From assembly GCA_964502145.1 (NCBI GenBank), contig CAZCVI010000001.1, positions 62,001-126,000 of the forward strand: a stretch of DNA of 64,000 nt, read 5' to 3'. The notes beneath the pieces were generated by a model. It worked only from the letters and a program-made list of their open reading frames with translations. It had not been told where the DNA came from and did not search any database. Below are positions 25,397 to 34,485 of the stretch, one piece after another; positions within the stretch are counted from its first letter, which is position 1; every line of letters starts with the position of its first letter. The stretch is from CAZCVI01 sp964502145. Lineage in GTDB: Bacteria; Acidobacteriota; Aminicenantia; UBA2199. Made by a program: the position numbers and the translations under genes.

Positions 25397-25539
25397 AATG
25401 TGGCAGTCGATTTAGAATTAATTAGTGTGGATTTAATTTCCATTGGACTTGTGGTAGAATATATCCATGATGAAAGAAAAATCAGAACATAGCCAGCACC
25501 AAGAATGGCCAATAATTTTATGGACAGGTATTTATTAAC

Positions 25540-26937
25540 ATGAAAATAAGCCGGATTAAACTCAAAAATTACTATCAATTTGCCGACCTGGACATTGACT
25601 TAACTTATCCCAAAGGTCATGCCAAAGCCGGTGCGCCGCTCGATAAAGTCTGCTTTCTCGGCCACAGTGGCACGGGCAAAACCACTTTGCTGCGATTGAT
25701 CAAATGGTTTATCTCTCTCAACCGTGATATCGGGAAAGATATGGTGCTTCCCATGCCACCTGTGCCCAGGTCCATAGAAATGGATTTCCGGTTTTTTGAT
25801 CTCCAATATCGGATGTTTAATCAGAAAGTGAACCCATACCAACACCTCGGCTTTGAATCGACTACAGAAATCGTGACGGAGACCTTCTTCCCAAAACTTG
25901 AGGATTATTACCAACAGGTAAACCCCGTGCTGATAAATTTTCCCACCGAATTATTATGGGGGAAAAATCCACCCCCCACAGAGAGTAAGAACCCAATTGA
26001 TGAGTTGCAGAAAATAAAATTAATTGAAAAAGGCGCTGGTTTTTTTGGAAATCCCAGCATCATTGATTTTGCCATCGAAGATGTGACCAAACATTGGGAA
26101 TATATTTTAGAAACCATCCGTTCCCATCGCACCCAGGAACTATTAATTAAGAAAAAAATGGCGGATACCGCTTTGCAAAAAGGTAATTCTGCCAGTCAAA
26201 AAAAGGAGATGAAGAAACAAACCGATGAATATAACAATTGGCTGGCACAAAACCCATCTCCTTTAGATAACCTCTGTGATGAATGCCTCGATCCCTTGTT
26301 GTTTCATATGGGCTTAAAAGTTAAACGAGATATAGATGAGTCGTCCATTCAAAATCTCGGTTTTATATCCCTGCAAACCATTAACGGCCAGGATGTTCCC
26401 ATTGATTTTTGGAGCACCGGAACCCGGCAATTTTTACAGACCGTGATTCCTCTCTTCCAATTAAAACCAAAAAACGCCGTGATATTGGTGGATGAACCCG
26501 AACGTTCCCTGTACCCCGATATCCAGAGCCGTATCATTGATACCTATGTGAAAATAGCGCCCGGTTCCCAGTTTTTCTTTGCCACCCATTCCCCAATCAT
26601 TACTTCTGCCTTTGAACCCTGGGAGATCGTGGAATTAAAATTCGAGAAACAGCACAATCACGTGTTCAGAGAAATCTATTATGAGGGTGACAACCATGTC
26701 GATCATTATAAATATTTCCCAGAATATATGCGCTGGGATTCTATCTTGCAACGAATTTTTGATCTGGAAGAGGAAGGCAGCGATAAACGAATTGAGGCTC
26801 TGGAAGAATTAGCCGAGAAACGGGCGCAAATCGAAAAATTAAAAAAGACCGCCCAATTGGATTCTGCGGAAGGCAAAAAACAGGTTAAGCGGTTTCATGA
26901 TCTCAGTAAAATATTGGGATACACCACCAGAGACTGA
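25540..26937 (+). CDS. AAA ATPase of a Septu-like defence pair (PtuA-like)
   Basis: 465 residues. The N-terminus is the typical start of SMC/OLD-like ATPases (MKISRIKLKNYYQFADLDID). Walker A GHSGTGKTT is at about 41-49, Walker B is VILVDEPERSLYPD, and a His switch is seen in FFFATHSPIITSAF. A charged helical region (about 200-235 and 400-450) is the likely coiled coil. No nuclease or Toprim part follows. An HNH-like gene starts five bases downstream. That ATPase-HNH order is the Septu (PtuA/PtuB) layout; retron-linked ATPase-HNH pairs look alike, but no reverse transcriptase is nearby. Confidence 0.75.
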   Translation: MKISRIKLKNYYQFADLDIDLTYPKGHAKAGAPLDKVCFLGHSGTGKTTLLRLIKWFISLNRDIGKDMVLPMPPVPRSIEMDFRFFDLQYRMFNQKVNPYQHLGFESTTEIVTETFFPKLEDYYQQVNPVLINFPTELLWGKNPPPTESKNPIDELQKIKLIEKGAGFFGNPSIIDFAIEDVTKHWEYILETIRSHRTQELLIKKKMADTALQKGNSASQKKEMKKQTDEYNNWLAQNPSPLDNLCDECLDPLLFHMGLKVKRDIDESSIQNLGFISLQTINGQDVPIDFWSTGTRQFLQTVIPLFQLKPKNAVILVDEPERSLYPDIQSRIIDTYVKIAPGSQFFFATHSPIITSAFEPWEIVELKFEKQHNHVFREIYYEGDNHVDHYKYFPEYMRWDSILQRIFDLEEEGSDKRIEALEELAEKRAQIEKLKKTAQLDSAEGKKQVKRFHDLSKILGYTTRD

Positions 26938-26942
26938 AACTC

Positions 26943-27596
26943 ATGAAACATATTGATAAGAGTAAAATCCTTTCCACCGAGTACAAAAAATGGGTAGACC
27001 AACTTGAGCATGATCAAGTCCAACACCCCGAAAGTCGTAAATATTATGTGGATGTAGTAATGAACCTACTTCACTGTCAGGGCGGTGTATGCGCTTATAC
27101 CGAGATATTACTATGCGATCCTGAACTGGTAAACAAAAACAAATGGAAAAACGGCAGGTATCACGATCAAGAGATAGAACGATTTGGCAATCTGGAACAT
27201 TTCGATTTCCATTTAAAAGTGGATCACACGTGGCAGTGGGAAAATCTCTTCCTTGTCTATTCCGACCTCAATCCAATGAAAGGAACCCAGGAAGTAGATG
27301 AGATATTAAAACCCGATTTGCCGGACTATAATCCCTTCATTCTCATGGAATACGATGTATATGAGCATATGTTTATCCCTCACTCAGATATTGCTGATGA
27401 TGACAGAAAGGAACGCATCCGCAAAATGATTAAAACTCTTCAGTTAAATCATGGACGGGTTCGTGATCAGCGGAAAATATTTTTTAAACAAATGAATGAT
27501 CACCATTTTACAAACTCCCAATTTACCCCATACCAATTCTTCACCGCCTACGAAATGGCGAAAGCCAAAAACTACGTCCCTTTGTTTTGCCTCTAA
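26943..27596 (+). CDS. HNH-like nuclease of a Septu-like pair (PtuB-like)
   Basis: 217 residues. The family pattern C-x-Y-C ... EHF.PK ... W.NL...C..CN..KG is recognisable but altered: GGVCAYTEILL, GNLEHFDFHLKVDH, then WENLFLVYSDLNPMKGTQ. The His, Asn and Lys-Gly of the HNH core stay, while the zinc cysteines are gone except the first. The remaining helical C-terminus is unrecognised. Its link to the ATPase (five-base gap) supports a defence role, in which the ATPase would license DNA cleavage during phage infection. The 268-base gap after it shows no gene. Confidence 0.7.
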   Translation: MKHIDKSKILSTEYKKWVDQLEHDQVQHPESRKYYVDVVMNLLHCQGGVCAYTEILLCDPELVNKNKWKNGRYHDQEIERFGNLEHFDFHLKVDHTWQWENLFLVYSDLNPMKGTQEVDEILKPDLPDYNPFILMEYDVYEHMFIPHSDIADDDRKERIRKMIKTLQLNHGRVRDQRKIFFKQMNDHHFTNSQFTPYQFFTAYEMAKAKNYVPLFCL

Positions 27597-27864
27597 TGGA
27601 AATGGACATCCCTCTCGAATAAACCAGTTTACCCAGATTGACTTTCCTTTCAAAAAATATTTTTATAATTTGAAATTCTTGTTTAAAAAAAAATCAAAAT
27701 ATATTAAAATACAAGAATACTCTATTTGAAAGCAGGTAAATTGTGGTTACGTCAAATACGATTAAAAGAAAAACGCGGATATCAGCGAACTGGCCCTGTA
27801 GGAGCAACCAATCCTCTACCGTAAGCTTCCCCATAAGCCAGAAGCGCAGGAAACACGAGGCATC

Positions 27865-30800
27865 ATGAACGGAAATTTTATTTCAAAGACAATCACCACC
27901 ATTAATAATAATAGCTTCAAAGTATTACGCCAAAAAGGTCTCAGTAAGACCATTTTTTTATGGTTCTTAACCCTCTCACTCGTCCCACTCCTCGCCGCCA
28001 GTATTATCAGCTACATGACAGCCTCCTCAATACTGCGCCAAGATGCTGTCCAGTCATTGAATTCTATTTCCAGACTAAAAACCGAATATATCAATTCTTT
28101 TTTTAGCGGACGCATCAATGACCTCCAATTAATGTCCGAATTGAGCTCCTGCGTCAACGCAGTCAAAGATATTCAACTCAAATATAAAACCAGCGGCACC
28201 ACCCTGAAAGAATTTACCCAAACCTTTGATTATTCTGGATACACCATGGATATCCGCCTGGACCTCGAAAATTTCCAGAAAACATACGATTACGAAGACA
28301 TCTACCTCCTCGACCTGAATGGCAACATCCTCTTTTCCCTGCAAGACGAAAACGTAGTCGGCGAAAATGTCTTCACCGAAACATATGCTGGCTCCCTCTT
28401 TGCAAAAACCTGCAAAAAAGCCCTCAAAACCGAGAAACCACTTTTTTCAGACCTGGAATTCTTCGGCCCCAAAAAAGATCGCCCCACTGGTTTTTTGATC
28501 CAAAGTATCAAAGAAAATAAATCACCCGTGGGCATCATCGCTATCCTGATCCCTATGGGAAAAATCAACCAGATCATGCAGATCAACACTGAACGAAGCA
28601 AAACCGGCGAAACCTACCTCATCGGCAACGACTTACGGATGCGTTCCAGTTCACCACTCGAAAAAGAATCCACCGTCCTCAAGGTCAAAGTTAATACCCT
28701 CGGCGCCCAACAATGGCTGCAACGCCTAACCATCGTTCCTAATGTTTTCCCAACCCAAACCGAGATTTCCAGTTATCCCAATTACCGCAACAAACAAGTG
28801 CTCGGTGTAAATTACAACCTGTCCAGCCTGCGGAACCTCGGCGTCGACTGGGGCTTAATCGCCGAGATCGAAGAAGATGAAGCCTTCAGTTCAGCCAAAG
28901 GGTTGCGCTGGCTTGCCTTTGGGATCGTTATTGGCACGATACTGCTCGTCTCCATAATCGCTACTATCGTGTCCCGCCGCATCGTCGAACCCATCCGCCA
29001 ATTATCCCACTGGGCCCAACGAGTCGCCATCGGCGACCTCTCCTATGAACAAATCACATCCGTAAAAAATGAAATCGGCGAGATGAATGCCAGTTTTCAA
29101 AGAGTCGTCGACTCCTTCCAATCGGTCACCAATGTGTGCGAAACTATTGCCCTCGGCGATTTTTCCAAAACCGTGTCCGTGCGTAGCGATAAAGATACCC
29201 TCGGCAAAGCTGTCAACCAAATGAAAGATAACCTCGTTGAAGTCGTACGCCAAGCAGATAGTATTTCCATGGGCGATTACTCCGGTGAAGTCGTGCGCCG
29301 CGGTTCCAAGGATATGCTCGCCATTGCCCTCGAACGAATGACTCGCACCCTGCGCGATGCCGCTACCCTCGCCGAAGAAGTGTCCATCGGCGATTACTCA
29401 CTCAAAATGGATATTAAAGGCGAGAAAGATATGCTGGGCCGCGCCATGAACCAGATGATCGAACGCCTCAAAGAATCCAATGTCGATAGCCAACGAAAAA
29501 TCGAATACCTCAATAATATCCCCACCCCCGTACACGTCGTGGATAACGATTTTAACGTGCAATTTATCAATCACGCCGGCGCCACCCTCGTCGGACATAC
29601 CGTCGACGAATGCATCGGCAAAAAATGCTATGCCCTATTTAATACTTCCCACTGCCGGACCGATAAATGCAGGTCATACCGTGCCATGAACCAAGATAAA
29701 GTCTTAACCGGCGAAATGACCACCGCTTTACCCGGAAAAGATGTCCCCATGCGCTACACCAGCGCTCCACTCAAAGACGGCGACGGTGAAATCATCGGCG
29801 CTATTGAATATATGGTCGATATCAGCGATGAAATGCAGGTTGTCGAACTCGCCGAAAAAATTTCCCGCGGCGATTATTCTGTAAACGTCAACAAACGCTC
29901 CGACGATGATCGCCTCACCGAAGCCCTCAACCTCATGACCCACTCCCTCAGAGATGCTGTCGAACAATCCACCCGCCAAAACTGGTTCAAAACCGGCCAA
30001 ACCGAATTAAATAACCGCATGCGCGGCGAACTCGGTATCCCTGAACTCTCCCGCAATATTATCAGTTTTCTGACCTCTTATCTTGATGCCCAACTCGGGT
30101 TACTTTATTTTCTTGCCGATGACAATGTACTCCAACTCGTAGGCAGTTATGCCGTGGGCAAGGAAAAAGCCCTGCTCAAAAAGTTTAAATTTGGCGAGGG
30201 CATTGTCGGTCAATCCGCCCTGGAGAACCGGATGATTTTTATTACCGATATCCCCCGGGATTATATTAGAATCAAAACCGGATTTGGCGATATCCAACCA
30301 AATAATGCCATCATGATACCTTTTTCTTATGAAGGACATGTTATCGGTGTCATTGAGATCGCTTCCATTCACCACATCACCCCCCTCCAACAAGACTTCC
30401 TGAACCAATCCCTCGAAAATATCGGCATTGCCTTGAATTCCGCCGAGTCACGGCGACAATTAAACGACCTCTTGCAAAAAACCCAGGAACAAGCCGAAAA
30501 ACTCCAAGCCCAACAAGAAGAACTACGACAATCCAACGAGGAACTCGAAGGACAAACCAAAGCATTGATTGCTTCCGAAACCAACCTCCAAAGCCAACAG
30601 GAAGAATTACGCGTGATCAATGAAGAACTCGAAGAACGCACCCGCGCCCTCGAAAAACAAAAAACCGATATCCAACAAAAAAACAAGGAACTCCTGCACG
30701 CCAGGAATGAAATCGCCAAAAAGGCCCGCGACCTCGAAGAGGTCAGCAAATACAAATCCGAATTCCTCGCCAATATGTCCCACGAACTACGCACCCCACT

Positions 30801-32859
30801 TAATAGCATCCTCATCCTCTCCCAATTACTGTCCAATAACCCCGAAAAAAATCTCTCTGCCAAACAAGTTGAATTTTCCAAGACCATCCACTCCTCCGGT
30901 TCCGATCTTCTCGCGTTGATCAATGAGATTCTTGATCTTTCCAAGATAGAGGCCGGGATGATGGAAATCCGTATTGATAAAACCCCCATGGAGGAGTTTG
31001 TCGGGAACATTAACCGTGTCTTTAAACCCGTGGCCGGTAATAAAGGCTTGGCGTTTATCCTGGAGATACACCAGGATGAATTGCCCGAATTTTTTTATAC
31101 CGATACCCAACGCGCCCAACAAGTAATCAAAAATCTTCTTTCCAACGCCTTTAAATTCACCGACGAGGGCAGCATCACCTTGATTGCCGCCCGGCCCCCT
31201 GCCGATACTGACCTGTCCCAGAGTGGCTTAAAACCCCAGGAAACCATTGCCTTCTCCGTCAAAGATACCGGTATCGGCATTCCCAAAGACAAACAAAACA
31301 TTATATTCGAAGCCTTCCGCCAAGAAGACGGCACTACCAGCCGTAAGTACGGCGGAACCGGATTGGGACTCTCCATTTCCAGGGAACTGGCCATTTTACT
31401 CGGCGGCGAAATCAAAATGGAAAGCGAACGCGGCAAAGGCAGCATCTTCACCCTTTTCCTACCCGAAAAACTGGAAGCCCCAGGCAAACGCTCATCATTG
31501 GACCGCTACAAAAAGCTCGCCGTTGATGAACACCCAACCGATGAGACCGAAACAATCCTGCCAGAAAATACCCTCAATGAAACTACCGATACCGATTCAT
31601 CCAACACCGCTACAAAAGCCATCTTAGATGGGTTGATGGATCGGGAAATCATGGATGATCGCAAAAATTTAAAGCCCGAAGATAAATTACTCCTTATTAT
31701 TGAGGACGACAACGTCTTCTCCGAGGTCGTCATGGGACTGGCACGCGACCGCGGCTTCAAAATTATTATTGCCGAGGATGGCGAAACCGGTCTTCATTTC
31801 GCCGATTTTTACAAACCCAGCGCCATTATATTGGATGTGAATCTACCCGGTATCAATGGCTGGGAAGTCATGGAACGACTCAAACAAAATCCCGATACCC
31901 GCCATATCCCCGTTCATTTTATCTCTGCTGGTGATAACTCAAAAGACGCCTTACAAATGGGCGCCATCGGTTACCTCCCCAAACCCGTGAGCATGGACGC
32001 TATTGATGATGCCTTCGCCAAGATCGAAAAGGTCCTATCAAAACCAGTCAAGAAACTGTTGCTGGTAGACAGCGATGAAAGAGAACGAAAAAGTATCATT
32101 GAATTAATGGGCACCGGCGATATTTCCACTGTTTGCGCCTATTCCGGTGCAGATGCCATCCAACTCTTAAAAACCGAGGATTTTGATGCTATTATTCTGA
32201 ATCCCAATCTCCCCGATATGCCCGGTTTTTATTTACTTGAAAAAATCGAACCCAGAGCCGATGAATCCCATATCCCCGTGATTGTTTACTCCGAGAAGGA
32301 ACTGAGTATCCAAGATCAGGAAACGGTCAAGAAATATTCCGATAAAATCACTATCAAAGATGTCCAAACACCAGACCGGTTATTTGCCGAGGCCACCCTG
32401 TTCTTACACCGCGTGGAATCCGAAATGCCCGAATCCAAGCAGCGTATTCTGAATCGGTTAGTAACCAAAGAAGACGTGTTAAAAGGCAAAAAAATCCTCG
32501 TCGTAGACGATGACATGCGCAATGTATTTGCCTTGACCAGTATTCTCGAAGAGAGCGGTTTAAATACCATCGTGGGCAAAAACGGCAAGGAAGGTCTGGA
32601 GAAATTACAATCCGAAGGTGATATTGATTTAATTTTAATGGACATCATGATGCCAGTCATGGACGGCTATGAAGCCATGCGTATCATACGTAATGATAAA
32701 CGGTTCGGTAAAATCCCCATCATCGCCCTAACCGCCAAAGCTATGAAAGGTGATCGCAGTAAATGCGTCGCCGCTGGTGCCAGCGATTACCTCGCCAAAC
32801 CTGTAGACGGTTCTAAATTGCTCTCCCTCTTAAGAGTATGGCTCTACCAGTCCAGATAA
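27865..32859 (+). CDS. Hybrid sensor histidine kinase with poly-HAMP, PAS, GAF and three receivers
   Basis: 1664 residues. Order: membrane helix (about 29-53), periplasmic Cache-like sensor (54-345), second helix (349-370), HAMP and at least three further HAMP-like repeats (each with GDYS/GDFS...DMLG.A...M), a PAS domain with four Cys (near 580-600), another HAMP-like unit, a GAF domain (about 720-860), a long coiled coil, HisKA with His973 (MSHELRTPLNS) and HATPase with N, G1 (DTGIGIP) and G2 (GGTGLGLS) boxes. Three receivers follow: D1324; a second with Asn1446 at the phospho-Asp site; and D1593. It is therefore an active kinase with one dead receiver. CheR and CheB genes follow. It probably senses an extracellular signal and feeds methylation-like and c-di-GMP outputs. 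Confidence 0.92.
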   Translation: MNGNFISKTITTINNNSFKVLRQKGLSKTIFLWFLTLSLVPLLAASIISYMTASSILRQDAVQSLNSISRLKTEYINSFFSGRINDLQLMSELSSCVNAVKDIQLKYKTSGTTLKEFTQTFDYSGYTMDIRLDLENFQKTYDYEDIYLLDLNGNILFSLQDENVVGENVFTETYAGSLFAKTCKKALKTEKPLFSDLEFFGPKKDRPTGFLIQSIKENKSPVGIIAILIPMGKINQIMQINTERSKTGETYLIGNDLRMRSSSPLEKESTVLKVKVNTLGAQQWLQRLTIVPNVFPTQTEISSYPNYRNKQVLGVNYNLSSLRNLGVDWGLIAEIEEDEAFSSAKGLRWLAFGIVIGTILLVSIIATIVSRRIVEPIRQLSHWAQRVAIGDLSYEQITSVKNEIGEMNASFQRVVDSFQSVTNVCETIALGDFSKTVSVRSDKDTLGKAVNQMKDNLVEVVRQADSISMGDYSGEVVRRGSKDMLAIALERMTRTLRDAATLAEEVSIGDYSLKMDIKGEKDMLGRAMNQMIERLKESNVDSQRKIEYLNNIPTPVHVVDNDFNVQFINHAGATLVGHTVDECIGKKCYALFNTSHCRTDKCRSYRAMNQDKVLTGEMTTALPGKDVPMRYTSAPLKDGDGEIIGAIEYMVDISDEMQVVELAEKISRGDYSVNVNKRSDDDRLTEALNLMTHSLRDAVEQSTRQNWFKTGQTELNNRMRGELGIPELSRNIISFLTSYLDAQLGLLYFLADDNVLQLVGSYAVGKEKALLKKFKFGEGIVGQSALENRMIFITDIPRDYIRIKTGFGDIQPNNAIMIPFSYEGHVIGVIEIASIHHITPLQQDFLNQSLENIGIALNSAESRRQLNDLLQKTQEQAEKLQAQQEELRQSNEELEGQTKALIASETNLQSQQEELRVINEELEERTRALEKQKTDIQQKNKELLHARNEIAKKARDLEEVSKYKSEFLANMSHELRTPLNSILILSQLLSNNPEKNLSAKQVEFSKTIHSSGSDLLALINEILDLSKIEAGMMEIRIDKTPMEEFVGNINRVFKPVAGNKGLAFILEIHQDELPEFFYTDTQRAQQVIKNLLSNAFKFTDEGSITLIAARPPADTDLSQSGLKPQETIAFSVKDTGIGIPKDKQNIIFEAFRQEDGTTSRKYGGTGLGLSISRELAILLGGEIKMESERGKGSIFTLFLPEKLEAPGKRSSLDRYKKLAVDEHPTDETETILPENTLNETTDTDSSNTATKAILDGLMDREIMDDRKNLKPEDKLLLIIEDDNVFSEVVMGLARDRGFKIIIAEDGETGLHFADFYKPSAIILDVNLPGINGWEVMERLKQNPDTRHIPVHFISAGDNSKDALQMGAIGYLPKPVSMDAIDDAFAKIEKVLSKPVKKLLLVDSDERERKSIIELMGTGDISTVCAYSGADAIQLLKTEDFDAIILNPNLPDMPGFYLLEKIEPRADESHIPVIVYSEKELSIQDQETVKKYSDKITIKDVQTPDRLFAEATLFLHRVESEMPESKQRILNRLVTKEDVLKGKKILVVDDDMRNVFALTSILEESGLNTIVGKNGKEGLEKLQSEGDIDLILMDIMMPVMDGYEAMRIIRNDKRFGKIPIIALTAKAMKGDRSKCVAAGASDYLAKPVDGSKLLSLLRVWLYQSR

Positions 32860-32983
32860 ACAAATGAAACCCTATAATAGCCAACCCTCATCATCACGCG
32901 TGGGCGTGCATGGATGATGGCGCTAGTATATAGATATCCGAAAAGCAATAGCGATAGAGATAATATCGCGGAGAATACAAATC

Positions 32984-33880
32984 ATGAATGCTCAAAATAT
33001 AGAAAATCATGCGGGTGACGATCTTATTTCCGAGTGGCACCTGGAAAATGAGAAGATCGAAATCGACCTCCTGCTTGAGGCCATTTACCGCAAATACCAT
33101 TACGACTTCAAAGATTACTCCAGAGCCCACTTAAAACGACGCTTGAAATACCGCTTGAATATGGCCCAATTGGATAACTTTTCCCATATGCAGCATAAAG
33201 TATTGGTTGATCGCAGCTTTTTCGAAACCCTCTTGCTTGATCTTTCGATCAATGTCACCGAGATGTTTCGCGACCCCAGTTTTTACCTCTCCATTCGCCA
33301 GGAAGTGATTCCACGGATTAAAAATTTCCCCTTTATAAAAGTGTGGCATGCTGGTTGTTCTACCGGCGAAGAAGTCTACTCCATGGCCATTCTCTTAAAA
33401 GAAGTCGGTTTGTACGATAAGGTGCAGATATACGCCACCGATTTCAACTCCCTCGTGCTGGAAAAAGCCAAGGAAGCCATTTACCCCATTGAATTGATCA
33501 AAGAATATACCGTTAATTACCAAAAAGCCGGTGGCGTGAACTCCTTTGCCGACTACTATTCCGCTAAATACGACTCCGTTATTTTGGACCCTTCCCTTAA
33601 AGAACGGATCGTTTTTGCCGACCATAACCTTGTGACCGATGGCGTGTTCGGCGAGATGAATATCATCCTGTGCCGGAACGTGTTGATCTATTTTACCAAG
33701 AAACTACAGTCCCGGGTCGTTAAATTATTTGTCGATAGTCTTGCTTCAAAAGGGTTCCTATGTCTTGGCTCCAAGGAGAGCCTCCAATTCTCCGAGCATT
33801 TTCACCGCTTCGAAACCATCGTGGATAAAGAAAGAATTTACCAGATTAAACCCGGTAAGGGAGCCGAAAACCACGAATGA
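32984..33880 (+). CDS. cheR: CheR-type protein-glutamate methyltransferase
   Basis: 298 residues. The N-terminal helical domain (about 28-95, with YRKYHYDFKDYSRAHLKRRL) is followed by the SAM-binding fold: KVWHAGCSTGEEVYSMAI, IYATDFNSLVLEKA and the late ILCRNVLIYF. CheR methylates Glu on chemoreceptors; no methyl-accepting protein is in the window, so the substrate may be the poly-HAMP kinase upstream or a distant receptor. It overlaps cheB by four bases. Confidence 0.92.
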   Translation: MNAQNIENHAGDDLISEWHLENEKIEIDLLLEAIYRKYHYDFKDYSRAHLKRRLKYRLNMAQLDNFSHMQHKVLVDRSFFETLLLDLSINVTEMFRDPSFYLSIRQEVIPRIKNFPFIKVWHAGCSTGEEVYSMAILLKEVGLYDKVQIYATDFNSLVLEKAKEAIYPIELIKEYTVNYQKAGGVNSFADYYSAKYDSVILDPSLKERIVFADHNLVTDGVFGEMNIILCRNVLIYFTKKLQSRVVKLFVDSLASKGFLCLGSKESLQFSEHFHRFETIVDKERIYQIKPGKGAENHE

Positions 33881-34485
33881 TCTCCACTCCCAGGTATAAA
33901 TGTATCGTTATCGGTGTCTCCTCCGGCGGCATGAATGCACTGAGTAAGATTATCCCCAGCCTTCCCAGAGAATATCCTATACCTGTCATTGTCGTGCAAC
34001 ATATCAGTCCCAATTCCGATAATTATATGACCCGTTATCTCGATAGCATCTCAAATGTAAGTGTCAAGGAAGTCGATGAGAAAGAATCCCTCCAACAGGG
34101 ATTCGTTTACACCGCCCCCCCCAACTATCATGTTCTGATAGAGGACGACGAGACACTTTCCCTATCTGTCGAAGACCGCATTAATTTCGCCCGCCCCTCC
34201 GTGGATGTTTTATTCGAGAGCGCTGCCGATGTGTTCGGGCATCGCTTGATAGGTATTATTTTAACTGGCGCCAACAATGATGGCAGTCTCGGCTTGAAAA
34301 AAATAAAGGATAAAGGTGGACTGGTTCTCATCCAGGATCCCGATACCTCCGAGGTCAACGGCATGCCCAGCGCTGCCTTGTCCGTGGTAAAAGCCGATCA
34401 TGTCCTGCAACTGGATGAAATCGGCCCATTCCTTGTAAAAATAGCGGAAAAGAAAGCATCAAACAAAAAAACTGAACGACCATGA
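33877..34485 (+). CDS. cheB: CheB-type methylesterase (catalytic domain only)
   Basis: 202 residues; it has no receiver domain, unlike classical CheB. The catalytic triad text is clear: Ser in IGVSSGGMNAL, His in VVQHISPNS and Asp in TGANNDGSLGL. It removes methyl groups or deamidates glutamines on receptors. Without its own receiver, it may be controlled by another protein such as the receivers of the kinase upstream. It overlaps cheR and the next gene by four bases each, so the cassette is translationally coupled. Confidence 0.93.
   Translation: MISTPRYKCIVIGVSSGGMNALSKIIPSLPREYPIPVIVVQHISPNSDNYMTRYLDSISNVSVKEVDEKESLQQGFVYTAPPNYHVLIEDDETLSLSVEDRINFARPSVDVLFESAADVFGHRLIGIILTGANNDGSLGLKKIKDKGGLVLIQDPDTSEVNGMPSAALSVVKADHVLQLDEIGPFLVKIAEKKASNKKTERP

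Noticed and set aside
25467..25538. 23-codon leader peptide before the Septu-like ATPase
   Set aside because: It ends three bases before the ATPase start but has no clear ribosome site; too little to support a feature.
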